This document shows positions 1 through 8,508 of a stretch of DNA of 33,650 bases, in pieces. The stretch is from Oscillospiraceae bacterium. Its GTDB lineage: Bacteria > Bacillota > Clostridia > Oscillospirales > Oscillospiraceae. A program made the position numbers and the translations under genes. Position 1 is the first letter of the stretch. The number at the start of each line of letters is the position of its first letter. Below the pieces are notes generated by a model, which was given only the letters and a program-made list of their open reading frames with translations, was not told where the DNA came from and did no database searches. The DNA lies in the NCBI GenBank assembly GCA_017445385.1, contig JAFSUG010000001.1:144969-178618 (forward strand), written 5' to 3'.

Positions 1-47
1 TTTGCGCACCGGAATGATGCGCCGATGCCCATGATTACATTTTTGCG

Positions 48-572
48 TTAGTTTGCAACTTTGACCATCGCGAAGCGGATCACCTTATCGCCGATGGCAA
101 AGCCCTTTTGGAAGACCTCCGCGATCACGTTTTCGCCGAGGGCTTCGTCTTCGCAGTGCATCACCGCGTTGTGCTTTTCGGGATCAAACGGCTCGCCGGC
201 TTCGCCGTATTCGCTCGCGCCGAGCGCCGTAAAGATCTCGCGCAGTCCGTTCATCGTCAGCTCCACGCCTTTTTTATACGCTTCGTCGGCGGTGGGCTGC
301 TCCAGCGCGCGGAGCAGATTATCGAACACCGGCAGGAATTTGCCGATCGTTTCCGCCTTTATGTCGGTATAGAGCGCATCGCGCTCGCGCTGGCTGCGCT
401 TTCTGAAATTATCATATTCCGCCGCAAGCCGCAGATAGTTTTCATGCTCTTTCGCAAGCGCCTCTTGCGCCAGCTCCAATTCGGAAGGTTCTTCCGTTTT
501 CGCTTCTTCCGCTGCGGTTTCTTCCGTTTCCGGCGCAGCTTCCTGCTGCGGTTTTTTCTCTTTTTTCGCCAT
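48..572 (-). CDS. grpE: GrpE, nucleotide exchange factor for DnaK
   Basis: Cytosolic co-chaperone that releases ADP from DnaK so that the Hsp70 cycle can turn over. The 174-residue product has the family layout: an acidic, low-complexity N-terminus (about residues 1-32), a long helical coiled-coil segment with the YDNFRKRSQRE signature (about 33-95), and the C-terminal beta domain with GEPFDPEKHNAVMH (about 126-139). The ATG at 572 lies 3 bp after the hrcA stop and has a GGAGG ribosome site inside the hrcA end, so the two are co-transcribed. In most Firmicutes dnaK and dnaJ follow; the 47 bp left before the window edge show no DnaK start, so that cannot be confirmed. Identity is firm. Confidence 0.96.
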   Translation of the reverse strand: MAKKEKKPQQEAAPETEETAAEEAKTEEPSELELAQEALAKEHENYLRLAAEYDNFRKRSQRERDALYTDIKAETIGKFLPVFDNLLRALEQPTADEAYKKGVELTMNGLREIFTALGASEYGEAGEPFDPEKHNAVMHCEDEALGENVIAEVFQKGFAIGDKVIRFAMVKVAN

Positions 573-575
573 GGT

Positions 576-1652
576 TTATTCGCCTCCGGTTTCGTTCTTT
601 GCTTCGGGCAGTCCGGGCGTCTCCGGCTTTGCAAACATCCGGCTGAGCCGCTCGGTAAAGTATCCGAGCCGCGCCGTAACCTGCGCGTAGTCCATTCGCG
701 TGGGACCGACCACGCCGATCATGCCCTGCATGCCATCGCCGATATCAAATCGCGTCATAACAACGCTCGTGTCCTTCAGTTCCTTTGCGATGTTCTCCGG
801 GCCCACAAGAATCTGCATCTTGCTGTCCGGCCGGATCGCCGCAGGGAGATTGCCGATCACGTCTTCGTCAAGCTGCGTCAGCAGCGCCTGCGCCTTTTCC
901 GGATCGCGGTATTCCGGCTGCGCCAGCAGATTCATCTGCCCGGCAAGCGATACCTCGTGCCGCGATTCGGACTGTAAAACGTGAACCGTGTAGTCCACGA
1001 TCACGGGAACAAGGCTCTGCGCCGCGCCGGCAGCGCCGGCTACGCGCGCTAAAACGTCCTGCGTGATCTCATCCGCCGTCAGCCCCGTGAGCGTTGCGTT
1101 CAAAACGGCGCTCAAAACCTTCAGGTCCTGCTCGCTGCATGCAACGGGGAGCTTGATCAGCTTGTTTTTCACAAGCTCGTGGCTCGTCATGATCACAAGG
1201 ATGAAGCTGCCGCTTTCCGCCATGATCAGCTCAAACTTTTTCACGGTTGGCAGCGCCTTCGGCGCGGTCACGGCGTAAGCCGGGAGGTTCGTGGCTTTCG
1301 ATATGATTTTGCTCACCTGCGCCATCACGTCGTCAAACTCCCGAATCTTGCCTTCGAGCGTCTGGCTCATCGCCTGCGTTTCATCAATCGAGAGGCGGTA
1401 GTCCTGCATCAGCTCGTCGATGTAAAGGCGGTAGCCTGCCGGGCTCGGTACGCGGCCGGCGGAGGTGTGCGGCTGTTCGAGATAGCCCATCTCCGTGAGA
1501 TCGCTCATCTCGTTTCGGATCGTTGCCGATGACGCGGATATATCCGGCATCGCGGCAATCGCCTTGGAGCCGACCGGCTCCGCGGTCTGAATATAGAGAT
1601 TTACGATGGCGCGCAGGATCTTTTTCTTCCGTTCCGTCAGTTCCACGGTCAC
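576..1652 (-). CDS. hrcA: HrcA, heat-inducible transcription repressor
   Basis: Repressor of class I heat-shock genes; it binds the CIRCE inverted repeat and is kept active by GroEL. The 358-residue product has the N-terminal winged helix (about residues 4-90, including PVGSKAIA, ATIRNEMSDL and TSAGRVPS) followed by the HrcA dimerisation and GAF-like region. The start is a GTG at 1652, with GGAGGT just upstream on the minus strand. A perfect CIRCE sits 12 bp upstream of the start, overlapping the -10 box, which points to autoregulation. It is first in the hrcA-grpE unit. The family length (about 340-360) matches and nothing looks broken. Confidence 0.97.
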   Translation of the reverse strand: MTVELTERKKKILRAIVNLYIQTAEPVGSKAIAAMPDISASSATIRNEMSDLTEMGYLEQPHTSAGRVPSPAGYRLYIDELMQDYRLSIDETQAMSQTLEGKIREFDDVMAQVSKIISKATNLPAYAVTAPKALPTVKKFELIMAESGSFILVIMTSHELVKNKLIKLPVACSEQDLKVLSAVLNATLTGLTADEITQDVLARVAGAAGAAQSLVPVIVDYTVHVLQSESRHEVSLAGQMNLLAQPEYRDPEKAQALLTQLDEDVIGNLPAAIRPDSKMQILVGPENIAKELKDTSVVMTRFDIGDGMQGMIGVVGPTRMDYAQVTARLGYFTERLSRMFAKPETPGLPEAKNETGGE

Positions 1653-1664
1653 ACCTCCAGCGGT

Positions 1665-1691
1665 TTAGCACTCATTCCCTTCGAGTGCTAA
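1665..1691. promoter_or_regulatory. CIRCE operator of hrcA-grpE
   Basis: TTAGCACTC, a 9-nt spacer, then GAGTGCTAA: a perfect 9-9-9 match to the CIRCE element bound by HrcA. It overlaps the end of the hrcA -10 box and precedes the GTG start by 12 bp, so bound repressor would block initiation. Confidence 0.97.
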
Positions 1692-1718
1692 TTTACCACC
1701 GTTCCGGAATAATGTCAA
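1690..1718 (-). promoter_or_regulatory. hrcA promoter (sigma-A type)
   Basis: On the minus strand TTGACA (1718-1713), a 17-bp spacer, then TAAATT (1695-1690). The last bases of the -10 box are the first bases of CIRCE, the usual arrangement for an HrcA-controlled promoter. Confidence 0.85.
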
Positions 1719-1801
1719 TCCCTTTTTGTAAAGAATTTGTAAATCAGGGAAAAATAATTCAGCGGCTCGGACTTTGCGCCGGGCGGCGGCTCCAAACGGT
1801 G

Positions 1802-1830
1802 TTGCCAAAAAGAGGCAAATCTGCTATAAT
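1802..1830 (+). promoter_or_regulatory. sufC promoter with overlapping inverted repeat
   Basis: TTGCCA (1802-1807), 17 bp, TATAAT (1825-1830), 47 bp before the sufC start. A short inverted repeat, TTGCC-N6-GGCAA (1802-1817), covers the -35 box and could be an operator. The repeat is short and may be chance. Confidence 0.75.
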
Positions 1831-1877
1831 TGCGATACAACTTGTCAAAGCAGAAAGAAATTTGAGGTTTAAGAGTT

Positions 1878-2621
1878 ATGCTGGAACTGAAAGATTTATC
1901 ATTTAAGGTTCAGGATGACGGCGTGGAAAAAGAGATCATTCACGGCGTCAATTTCAAGATACCGAAAAACCGCCTGATTGTAGTTACCGGTCCGAACGGC
2001 GGCGGCAAATCCACGCTTGCTAAGCTGATTGCCGGCATCGAAAAGCCAACGGCGGGCAAGGTGCTTTGGAACGGCGAGGATATTACGGAAAAGAACATAA
2101 CCGAGCGCGCAAAGCTCGGCATCAGCTTCGCATTTCAGCAGCCGGTGCGCTTTAAGGGCATTCGCGTTGTCGATTTGCTCCGCATCGCGGCAGGGAAGAA
2201 AATCTCCATTGCCGACGCATGCGTGTATCTCTCCTCGGTCGGCCTTTGCGCAAGAGATTACGTTGAGCGCGAGGTCAACGCCAGCCTTTCCGGCGGCGAG
2301 CTGAAACGCATTGAAATCGCAACGGTGCTTGCGCGCGGCGCGCAGCTTTCCGTTTTCGATGAGCCGGAGGCAGGCATCGACCTCTGGAGCTTCCAAAATC
2401 TGATCGAAGTTTTCCGCGAAATGCGCAAATCCATACAGGAAAGCTCTATCCTGATTATTTCCCACCAGGAGCGCATTTTAGAGATCGCCGATGAGATCGT
2501 CGTTCTGAAGGACGGCACGGTTGACCGCACCGGCAGCAAGGACGAAATTCTGCCCGGCTTGATCGGCACGGCGGCGGCAATGGTGGAATGTCGCGGCAAC
2601 GGCATCGTGAAAGGAGAATGA
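1878..2621 (+). CDS. sufC: SufC-type Fe-S assembly ATPase (SmsC-like)
   Basis: ABC-family ATPase without membrane segments that drives Fe-S cluster assembly on its SufB-type partner in the cytosol. The 247-residue protein shows Walker A GPNGGGKST (38-46), the ABC signature LSGGE (137-141) and Walker B ending in DEPEAGIDLWSF (from 161). The DEPEAGID form of the Walker B/D-loop is what I associate with the anaerobe and archaeal minimal SufC type (named SmsC in the SMS system) rather than with the E. coli type. The ATG at 1878 follows a GAGG ribosome site. Its stop overlaps the ribosome-site region of the next gene, so the two are translated as a pair. No cysteine desulfurase (SufS) or SufU/NifU scaffold is in view. 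Confidence 0.93.
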   Translation: MLELKDLSFKVQDDGVEKEIIHGVNFKIPKNRLIVVTGPNGGGKSTLAKLIAGIEKPTAGKVLWNGEDITEKNITERAKLGISFAFQQPVRFKGIRVVDLLRIAAGKKISIADACVYLSSVGLCARDYVEREVNASLSGGELKRIEIATVLARGAQLSVFDEPEAGIDLWSFQNLIEVFREMRKSIQESSILIISHQERILEIADEIVVLKDGTVDRTGSKDEILPGLIGTAAAMVECRGNGIVKGE

Positions 2622-2623
2622 GT

Positions 2624-3550
2624 ATGCTGAATTTAGATACGATCCAGCAGCGGCTGCTCTCCGAGATCGCCGATTTGCATGAGGTGCCGGAAGGCGCGTA
2701 TAATATCCGCTCGAACAGCCATGCGGCAGGGCGGAAGTCCACTGCGAACATCGAAATCGTTTCGAAAACCGACGTCAGCGGTCTGGAAGTCCACGTAAAA
2801 CCCGGCACGAAGAACGAAAGCGTGCATATCCCCGTTGTGCTGACGGAGAGCGGACTGAAAGAAGTCGTCTATAACGATTTTTACATCGGCGACGATGCAG
2901 ACGTTTTAATCGTGGCCGGCTGCGGCATTGATAACTGCGGCAACCAGGATTCCGAGCATGACGGCATTCACCGCTTCTTCGTGGGCAAAAACGCGAAAGT
3001 GCGCTACGTTGAAAAGCATTACGGCTCCGGCAGCGGCGCCGGTAAACGGATCCTGAATCCGGGCACCGAGGTCTACCAGCAGGAGGGCAGCACCGTCGAA
3101 ATGGAGATGGTGCAGATCAAGGGCGTTGACGATACCGAGCGCACAACGACCGCCGAGCTTGCCTCCGGCGCAAAGCTCGTTGTCCGCGAGCGGCTCATGA
3201 CGCACGGCGACCAGCGCGCGATCAGCACCTACGTTGTTACGCTGAACGGGAAAGACGCCAGCGCGGACGTGGTATCTCGGTCGGTTGCGCGGGATCACTC
3301 CTATCAGAAATTCGATGCGAAGATCATCGGCAACGCGCCGTGCCACGGCCATACCGAGTGCGATTCGATCATAATGGACGAGGGCAGAATCCTCGCCGTG
3401 CCGGGACTTGAAGCAAACGATCTCGATGCCGCGCTCGTGCATGAGGCGGCAATCGGCAAGATCGCCGGCGATCAGCTCATCAAGCTGATGACGCTCGGTC
3501 TTACCGAAGCCGAGGCGGAAGAGCAGATTATCAACGGCTTCCTGCAGTAA
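2624..3550 (+). CDS. SufB/SufD-family Fe-S assembly protein, minimal form (SmsB-like)
   Basis: Partner and scaffold of the SufC ATPase. The 308-residue protein is much shorter than SufB (about 460-490). It keeps the core beta-helix region and C-terminal helices: GNAPCHGHTECD (Cys240, Cys246), then LVHEAAIGKI with His273-Glu274, and a GLTEAEAEEQIINGFL tail. In SufB a C-terminal Cys and a Glu/His pair are needed for cluster building; the residues here fall in the matching place, which is an inference by eye. I chose ATG 2624 because AAGGAG (2611-2616) is 7 bp away; ATG 2618 overlaps the sufC stop but is too close. The single B-type subunit with SufC matches the two-gene SMS system of anaerobes. 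Confidence 0.88.
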   Translation: MLNLDTIQQRLLSEIADLHEVPEGAYNIRSNSHAAGRKSTANIEIVSKTDVSGLEVHVKPGTKNESVHIPVVLTESGLKEVVYNDFYIGDDADVLIVAGCGIDNCGNQDSEHDGIHRFFVGKNAKVRYVEKHYGSGSGAGKRILNPGTEVYQQEGSTVEMEMVQIKGVDDTERTTTAELASGAKLVVRERLMTHGDQRAISTYVVTLNGKDASADVVSRSVARDHSYQKFDAKIIGNAPCHGHTECDSIIMDEGRILAVPGLEANDLDAALVHEAAIGKIAGDQLIKLMTLGLTEAEAEEQIINGFLQ

Positions 3551-3552
3551 AT

Positions 3553-3588
3553 AAAAAAGCGTGCGATTTTTTGAATCGCACGCTTTTT
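3553..3588. terminator. Bidirectional terminator between sufB-like gene and SLH transglutaminase gene
   Basis: Twelve-base-pair perfect stem (3557-3568 with 3574-3585) and a 5-nt loop, with A-run on the left and T-run on the right. It can end transcripts from both converging genes. Confidence 0.9.
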
Positions 3589-3595
3589 CTTTGCT

Positions 3596-5236
3596 TTAAG
3601 CCGCATGATCTGAAGCAGCCGGCTCAATATAAGTTGTATAGATTCGCTCCAGCGTCACGGCGCATTGCTCGCGCGTTATCGTGCCCTGCGGATCGAAGTT
3701 TTCGCCGGTGCCTTCCATGATCCCTGCGGCAACGATCTGCCGCACGAACGGCACTGCCCACGGGCTGATTTTGTCCGTATCGGCAAACGTCAGCTCAGCC
3801 TCGCCGCGGAGCGGAATGCCGATAAAGGCAAGCGTGTTGCAAAGCAGCTTTGCCGCCTGCTCGCGCGTGAGATTGCTGTGCGGCGAGAAGGTCTTGTCGC
3901 CCGTACCCTGCAGAATGCTGCGTCCGGCGCAGAAGATGACGCCGTACCAGTAATCGGAATCGGCAAGATCGTTGAACGTCGGCGAAGTAAAATACCGCGT
4001 TTCTTGATACGGCGGCACCGCGTCCGTAATCAGCAGCCGCAGCAAATCGGCGTATTCATCGCGGTGGATGGGGGATTGGAAATCGCTGCAGAGCGGAGCG
4101 GGATAGAGCTTTCGGAGATAGTAGCTGTTCAGCGCCTCATCCGCCCAGGGCGAGCAGGTGCGCAGATCCACCGCCGTAACCGGGAACGTGCCGGGGAGGT
4201 AAGAGTCATCGTCGGCAGTTGCGGTAATCGTCGTTTTGCCGGGCGTGAGCGATTCGAGCATCCCGCTTTCGGTGATCGAAGCAACGGCGCTGTCAGAGGA
4301 AGTCCAGGTAACGTTCACTTTTCCGTCTTCCGGATGCAGCGCATAGCCAAACTGAATGGACTTTCCGTTGCGGATCGTCAGTCCGGAGAAGACCGTGTCA
4401 TCGATCAGAATATCGAGATAATGCACGTCGTAGGATTTTTCCGCCATCGGGCAAGCGGCATGGAAGGCGGCGGAGTCGAAGCGCTCATCGCGCACGTGGT
4501 TTTTAAAATCCTGTTCGTTTTTCATAAAATAATCCCAGTACATCGTATCGCCTTCGCCGGAATCCCACGTTGTATCGAGGTTGTACCAAACGCCGTCTAA
4601 TTTCACGATGTTCCAGCCATGCGCCTCGTCGTGCGATGTGCCTACGATGATGCGGCAGGGAACGCCGCAGTGCCAGAGCAGCTTGTAAGTCAGCAGGGAA
4701 TAGCCCTGGCAAACCATCGAGCCGGTGGTGAGACCGTCATAGTCGGAGAATTTGGAAAGCGTTTCATCGTAGGTGAAATGCGTGCCCATGTATTGGTAAA
4801 CGCGCTTGATTTTCACAAAATCGCTTTCGCCGTCAAGCTGCAGCTCATCGGCGATTGAGGCAACCTGCGAATCCACCCACGCGAGCTGCTCCGGCGTGAG
4901 CAGGTATTTCATGTGGAAAATGACGTTGTTTTCGTATCTGTAGTAAGACGCCTCGGTCACGTTCATCATCAGCACGTCCGCGCCGTTGCCGTCGTCGTTC
5001 GGATAGTAAGCGCCCATCGCGCGCACGAGCGCAACCGGCGCGGATACGCGCGGCAGTTCGCCCGAGTATTCAATTGCAAACGTCTCCTTTTGCGCAGCCA
5101 TACCATCGTGCATCGCGGCGTAAAACTCGGTGATGTTTTCGGCTGTATAATCCGCGGCGTAGGCGGCGGCGGCAAGGATTACTGCCGTAAGCGCGGCGAG
5201 AATAAGCATCTTTAGGGATTTGCGGAAATTGCGCAT
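3596..5236 (-). CDS. Secreted transglutaminase-like protein with Ig-like and SLH domains
   Basis: Probable cell-wall-anchored protein with a transglutaminase/protease-fold domain; substrate unknown. The 546 residues read in order: signal peptide (1-28), an uncharacterised segment, a transglutaminase-like domain with Cys176 (in MVCQGYS), His206 (in EAHGWN) and Asp221 (in YNLDTTWD) as an intact catalytic triad, a bacterial Ig-like domain of the BIG2 kind (about 283-356), then SLH repeats: one weak (about 362-413) and two clear (about 419-474 and 482-535, with LTREQ and ITREQ). SLH repeats bind secondary cell-wall polymer. ATG 5236 has GGAGG upstream. It may crosslink or trim peptides at the surface, but many such domains are peptidases, so the reaction is open. 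It lies beside two S-layer genes and has its own promoter. Confidence 0.85.
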   Translation of the reverse strand: MRNFRKSLKMLILAALTAVILAAAAYAADYTAENITEFYAAMHDGMAAQKETFAIEYSGELPRVSAPVALVRAMGAYYPNDDGNGADVLMMNVTEASYYRYENNVIFHMKYLLTPEQLAWVDSQVASIADELQLDGESDFVKIKRVYQYMGTHFTYDETLSKFSDYDGLTTGSMVCQGYSLLTYKLLWHCGVPCRIIVGTSHDEAHGWNIVKLDGVWYNLDTTWDSGEGDTMYWDYFMKNEQDFKNHVRDERFDSAAFHAACPMAEKSYDVHYLDILIDDTVFSGLTIRNGKSIQFGYALHPEDGKVNVTWTSSDSAVASITESGMLESLTPGKTTITATADDDSYLPGTFPVTAVDLRTCSPWADEALNSYYLRKLYPAPLCSDFQSPIHRDEYADLLRLLITDAVPPYQETRYFTSPTFNDLADSDYWYGVIFCAGRSILQGTGDKTFSPHSNLTREQAAKLLCNTLAFIGIPLRGEAELTFADTDKISPWAVPFVRQIVAAGIMEGTGENFDPQGTITREQCAVTLERIYTTYIEPAASDHAA

Positions 5237-5267
5237 GGCGATGCCTCCTGTGATTCATTCTGCATTC

Positions 5268-5296
5268 ATTATAAGAAATTGCCCGAAAAAACGCAA
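5268..5296 (-). promoter_or_regulatory. Promoter of the SLH transglutaminase gene
   Basis: On the minus strand TTGCGT (5296-5291), 17 bp, TATAAT (5273-5268), about 32 bp before the start codon. Confidence 0.75.
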
Positions 5297-5309
5297 GTAA
5301 ACGTTCTGT

Positions 5310-5351
5310 AAACAAACAATACGCCGCCCATGGGCGGCGTATTGTTTGTTT
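5310..5351 (-). terminator. Perfect 42-bp palindrome, terminator of S-layer gene 1
   Basis: Two 21-base arms meet with no spacer at 5330/5331; the GC core is flanked by AAACAAACAAT and ATTGTTTGTTT. It starts 5 bp after the S-layer stop codon. On the minus strand it reads as hairpin plus T-rich tail, so it should terminate the S-layer mRNA; the reverse is possible too. Confidence 0.85.
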
Positions 5352-5356
5352 GTTGA

Positions 5357-8155
5357 TTAGTCGACGCAGATGTAGAGCGCCGCAAGCATCGGGGTGTCGT
5401 AGTTCGGGTTCAGCGAATAGTAGCTTGCGTATTTCGCGGGCTCTGCGGGTGTGATTTCGGCGAGCAATTCGGGCGAGGAGAGAACCTCCAGCGTATCGCT
5501 TGCCGCGTGGTAAACGTAAACGAGAACGTTTGCGTGGTAGGAAAGATCGGTCGTTCCGTTGAAGTTGACTACGCCGCCCTCAGGCTGCGTCATGGAAGTG
5601 ATCTTTGTGGTGGCAACGGGGGTGATGGCGGTCGTGATGCCCTTTGCGTCGGTCGTGACGTTCGTAAACGGCGTCAGACCCTTGCCGAGCGAAGCGTAAA
5701 GCGCGGGGCTGAGCTTCATTTCGGTAACCTGACCTTTCAAAATCGCCTTTGCAACGTGGTAGGTGGTGTTGTCGCTGTCAACGTTTTCGGATTCATTGCC
5801 GGTCAGAACGAGCATACCGTAGTTGCCGCTGACGGAGCCGGAGATGGTTGCTTCTTCAAGGAAGATCAGATCGATGTGGCCGTTCGTGCCGGTGTGGTAA
5901 GCGTAGTACTTCGAAGCGGATACGGAAGGAACGTTCGTGATGCCGGTGTAGCTTGTAAAGGTCAAGGTGTCGGTTGCCGTGTCCTTCACGCCGAGCACGA
6001 ATACGGTGTTCGCGTCTGCAACAAGCGTGTTCGCGCCGATCGTAACGGTGGCGGAGTTGTTGCGGATGGAAATTGCCGTGCTGTTGGGCATCGTGGAATA
6101 AGCGGTGGTGATGGTCGGGTTGAGCGAGTAGACGCCCCTGCTGTCAACGCTGTAGGAAGCGAGCTGACCTGCCTGCATATCGTATTTCGCGTCGGTGTTC
6201 ACCGTTTTCTGTTCGCCCTTGCCGTCGATGATGACCGCCTCGTAGGGGTTTTCAAATACGTTTCCGGAGTTGCCGGCTTTGTAGATGTAAACGTACTTGC
6301 TTGCCGAGGTGCCGGCGGGATCGGTCAGATGGAAGGCGACGTTGGTGGTGCCGAACGTGTAGTAGTAAACGGTGTAATCGGTGTTCGTGGAAACCGTGTT
6401 TGATGCAAACGTGGAAGTTGCCTTTGAAGCACGGTTGTAAGACGATCCGCCAAGCGTGATGGAGGAGAGGACGGTGCTGGTGGCTTTGCTCTGGTAGGTT
6501 TTCGTAAGCGTGCCGGTGGAGCTGTCCAGCGGAATGCCGCCCATAACAACGTACGCTTTCTGGTCAACGGCGGGATCGTTCGTGGGAACAACGCCGTTTG
6601 CGTTGGGCGTGCCGTTGGCGGTTGCGGGATCATGTCCGTAGTACAGGCAGACGTAATCGCCGACCTTCACCTCGGCTTCTTCGCCGAAGATGCTGTCGTA
6701 TGCGTAGGTGAAACCTGCGTTTGTATAGGAAACGGAGTCTGTTTCGTTCAGCTCAAGCGGCTTGCAGGCAACGTAGGCGGAGTTCGGCGCAACCAGCAGC
6801 TTCACGAGTATATAGCCTTTGCGCGTTACGGTGCCTTCGTCGTCGGTCTGCGCCGGGTAGATCGCCTGTACCTGTGCCGGGTAGTAGTACTGGAGCGTGA
6901 TCGTCAGATGGCGGTCGGTTTCGTCATAGTAGAAGCCGGAATGAACGCCCACATTGCAGAACGTCGTGCCGTCGTTGCCGTCTTTGGTGTATTCGCGCAG
7001 CGCGCCGGTCTTGCCGCGCCAAACCTGAACGAGCGCGGAAGCCGCCTTGTTCGATCCGGCAATCAGAGCGGTGTAGAAATCAGAAGTGTTCGCGCCGATT
7101 GCCGCGCGGATGGCGTCATCGTCGGTCTTGCCGGACATGCCGGGAACCTTCGCCTTCAACGTTTCAACGCTGTATTCGCTTTCCAGCCTGCCGTCGATGT
7201 AAATCGAGCAGCTCAGCGGCAGCGAGGGGAGCGTTTTCTTCACGAGCTGGCCGGAAACGGCAGCGTCGGAAGTGATTGCCGCCTTTGTGGACTGGTAAAC
7301 GCCAAGCTCCTTGCCTTCAAAAGCCCAGGAAGCTGCCGGCGCGCCGGAGTCGGTGTTGGAAACGGTGGTGCTGAAGGTAAGCTGCGGGAACAGCTTTTCG
7401 CAAAGCTGAACGGTATCGCCGCCTTCTTCGGTCGCTGCGCGGCCCTTGTAGTCGGTGGTGATGCCGGCGTATGCGTTGGGGATTTCCTCAACCTTCACGT
7501 TTTTCGTGTAGGTGATGTCGCCGATCTGCGTAACGGAAGAAGCGGAGCAGTCAACCATCGTTGCCTGCAGCGCGTTGAGCATCATCTGGCAGGCGTTGTC
7601 GCGGGTCATCTGCGTGTCGTTTTTCAGATCCATGATGCCTTCCATCAGTCCTGCTTTTGCGGCATCTGCAGCAACGTTCGTCTTCCAGTCCGCGCCGACG
7701 TAGCCGCGCAGCTGCGCGTCATAGCCGAGCGCGCAGAGGAGCATCTTTGCCTCTTCGGCGCAGGTGACCTTGCCGTCCGGGTCGAACGTGGAAGCGTTCT
7801 TGCCGTTTACGAGCTTCTGCGCAACGCAGAAACCGATATAGCCCTTTGCCCAGTGGTTCGCGGAGTCGGCAAACGTGCTCGCGTCAGCGAACTGGTTGGC
7901 GATATCCTTGCCGCCGTTGAACATCATGGCGAGGATCTTTGCGATCTCCGCGCGCGTGATGGTCGTCGTCGGGCGGAACGTGCCGTTCGGGTAGCCGGCG
8001 ATCACGTTCAGACCGGACAGCACGTCAACCGCTTCCGCGTGCGTGATGCTGCTTGCGTCGTTGTACGATACAGTCAGCGCGCTTGCAGACAGCGAGAAGC
8101 CGAGCGTCATGGCGGCAATCAGCAAAATTGCCAAAACTTTCCGAATGTGTTTCAT
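5357..8155 (-). CDS. S-layer protein with N-terminal SLH repeats (paralog 1)
   Basis: Secreted surface-layer protein. The 932 residues begin with a signal peptide (1-26, ending SASA), followed by three SLH repeats: about 30-80 (with ITRAE), 91-145 (HWAKGYI, FDPDGKVTCAE) and 150-198 (MTRDNACQMMLNAL). The remaining ~730 residues are Thr/Ser/Ala/Val-rich and contain no domain I recognise; they should form the assembly and exposed part. The ATG at 8155 is chosen because AGGAGG precedes it and the signal peptide starts there, although the frame stays open upstream to 8356. It is homologous along its length to the protein at 8864-11413 (shared ANTVFV, YTGI-NVP, C-terminal AALYI). Its codon use is like the surrounding genes. 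Confidence 0.88.
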   Translation of the reverse strand: MKHIRKVLAILLIAAMTLGFSLSASALTVSYNDASSITHAEAVDVLSGLNVIAGYPNGTFRPTTTITRAEIAKILAMMFNGGKDIANQFADASTFADSANHWAKGYIGFCVAQKLVNGKNASTFDPDGKVTCAEEAKMLLCALGYDAQLRGYVGADWKTNVAADAAKAGLMEGIMDLKNDTQMTRDNACQMMLNALQATMVDCSASSVTQIGDITYTKNVKVEEIPNAYAGITTDYKGRAATEEGGDTVQLCEKLFPQLTFSTTVSNTDSGAPAASWAFEGKELGVYQSTKAAITSDAAVSGQLVKKTLPSLPLSCSIYIDGRLESEYSVETLKAKVPGMSGKTDDDAIRAAIGANTSDFYTALIAGSNKAASALVQVWRGKTGALREYTKDGNDGTTFCNVGVHSGFYYDETDRHLTITLQYYYPAQVQAIYPAQTDDEGTVTRKGYILVKLLVAPNSAYVACKPLELNETDSVSYTNAGFTYAYDSIFGEEAEVKVGDYVCLYYGHDPATANGTPNANGVVPTNDPAVDQKAYVVMGGIPLDSSTGTLTKTYQSKATSTVLSSITLGGSSYNRASKATSTFASNTVSTNTDYTVYYYTFGTTNVAFHLTDPAGTSASKYVYIYKAGNSGNVFENPYEAVIIDGKGEQKTVNTDAKYDMQAGQLASYSVDSRGVYSLNPTITTAYSTMPNSTAISIRNNSATVTIGANTLVADANTVFVLGVKDTATDTLTFTSYTGITNVPSVSASKYYAYHTGTNGHIDLIFLEEATISGSVSGNYGMLVLTGNESENVDSDNTTYHVAKAILKGQVTEMKLSPALYASLGKGLTPFTNVTTDAKGITTAITPVATTKITSMTQPEGGVVNFNGTTDLSYHANVLVYVYHAASDTLEVLSSPELLAEITPAEPAKYASYYSLNPNYDTPMLAALYICVD

Positions 8156-8230
8156 AATGGGTTCCTCCTTGTTACGCGAATCCGTGGCGCGTCGCCAAAA
8201 GATAGGCATACAATGCGAATATACATTATA

Positions 8231-8259
8231 ACTATAATGCATTTTCGCTGTGAGGTCAA
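8231..8259 (-). promoter_or_regulatory. Promoter of S-layer gene 1
   Basis: On the minus strand TTGACC (8259-8254), 17 bp, TATAGT (8236-8231). A second TATAAT-like box overlaps just downstream. It lies about 75 bp before the start codon, leaving a medium-length leader. Confidence 0.75.
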
Positions 8260-8387
8260 GCCAAAAATCTGCCAAAACCGCCATCTCTCGCCATTCCAAT
8301 TTTTGATTTACCAAAGAAAAGCAAAACAGGAAAAATTTTCCAAAATGAAAGCGCAAAAACTCCCATATTACAGTTGTGTAACTTCGC

Positions 8388-8416
8388 TTGCCTGCGCAGC
8401 GTATATATTATATAAT
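8388..8416 (+). promoter_or_regulatory. Promoter-like site without an adjacent gene
   Basis: TTGCCT (8388-8393), 17 bp, TATAAT (8411-8416), facing the repeat block. The next gene on this strand starts 450 bp further at 8864. It could make a long leader for S-layer gene 2 or a small RNA ending in the repeat hairpins. Confidence 0.5.
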
Positions 8417-8434
8417 GTGTATGAAAAGAAAGCA

Positions 8435-8492
8435 CCGCACCCCAAAAAAGCGCCCCCTTCGGGGGAGCTGTCGGCGCATCCGACAGAGGGGG
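8435..8492 (+). repeat. GC-rich palindromic repeat, family A, copy 1
   Basis: Starts CCGCACCCC, then an A-run, a CCCCC-TTC-GGGGG hairpin, a GTCGGC...GCCGAC-type hairpin (here with CATCCGACA, so slightly diverged) and a closing GAGGGGG. The same unit occurs at 8509, 11518 and 11927, all in this orientation. Confidence 0.9.
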
Positions 8493-8508
8493 TAGCCGCC
8501 GAACCGCA

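Noticed and set aside
1..47. Start of dnaK downstream of grpE
   Set aside because: The 47 bp available contain no ribosome site plus DnaK-like N-terminus.
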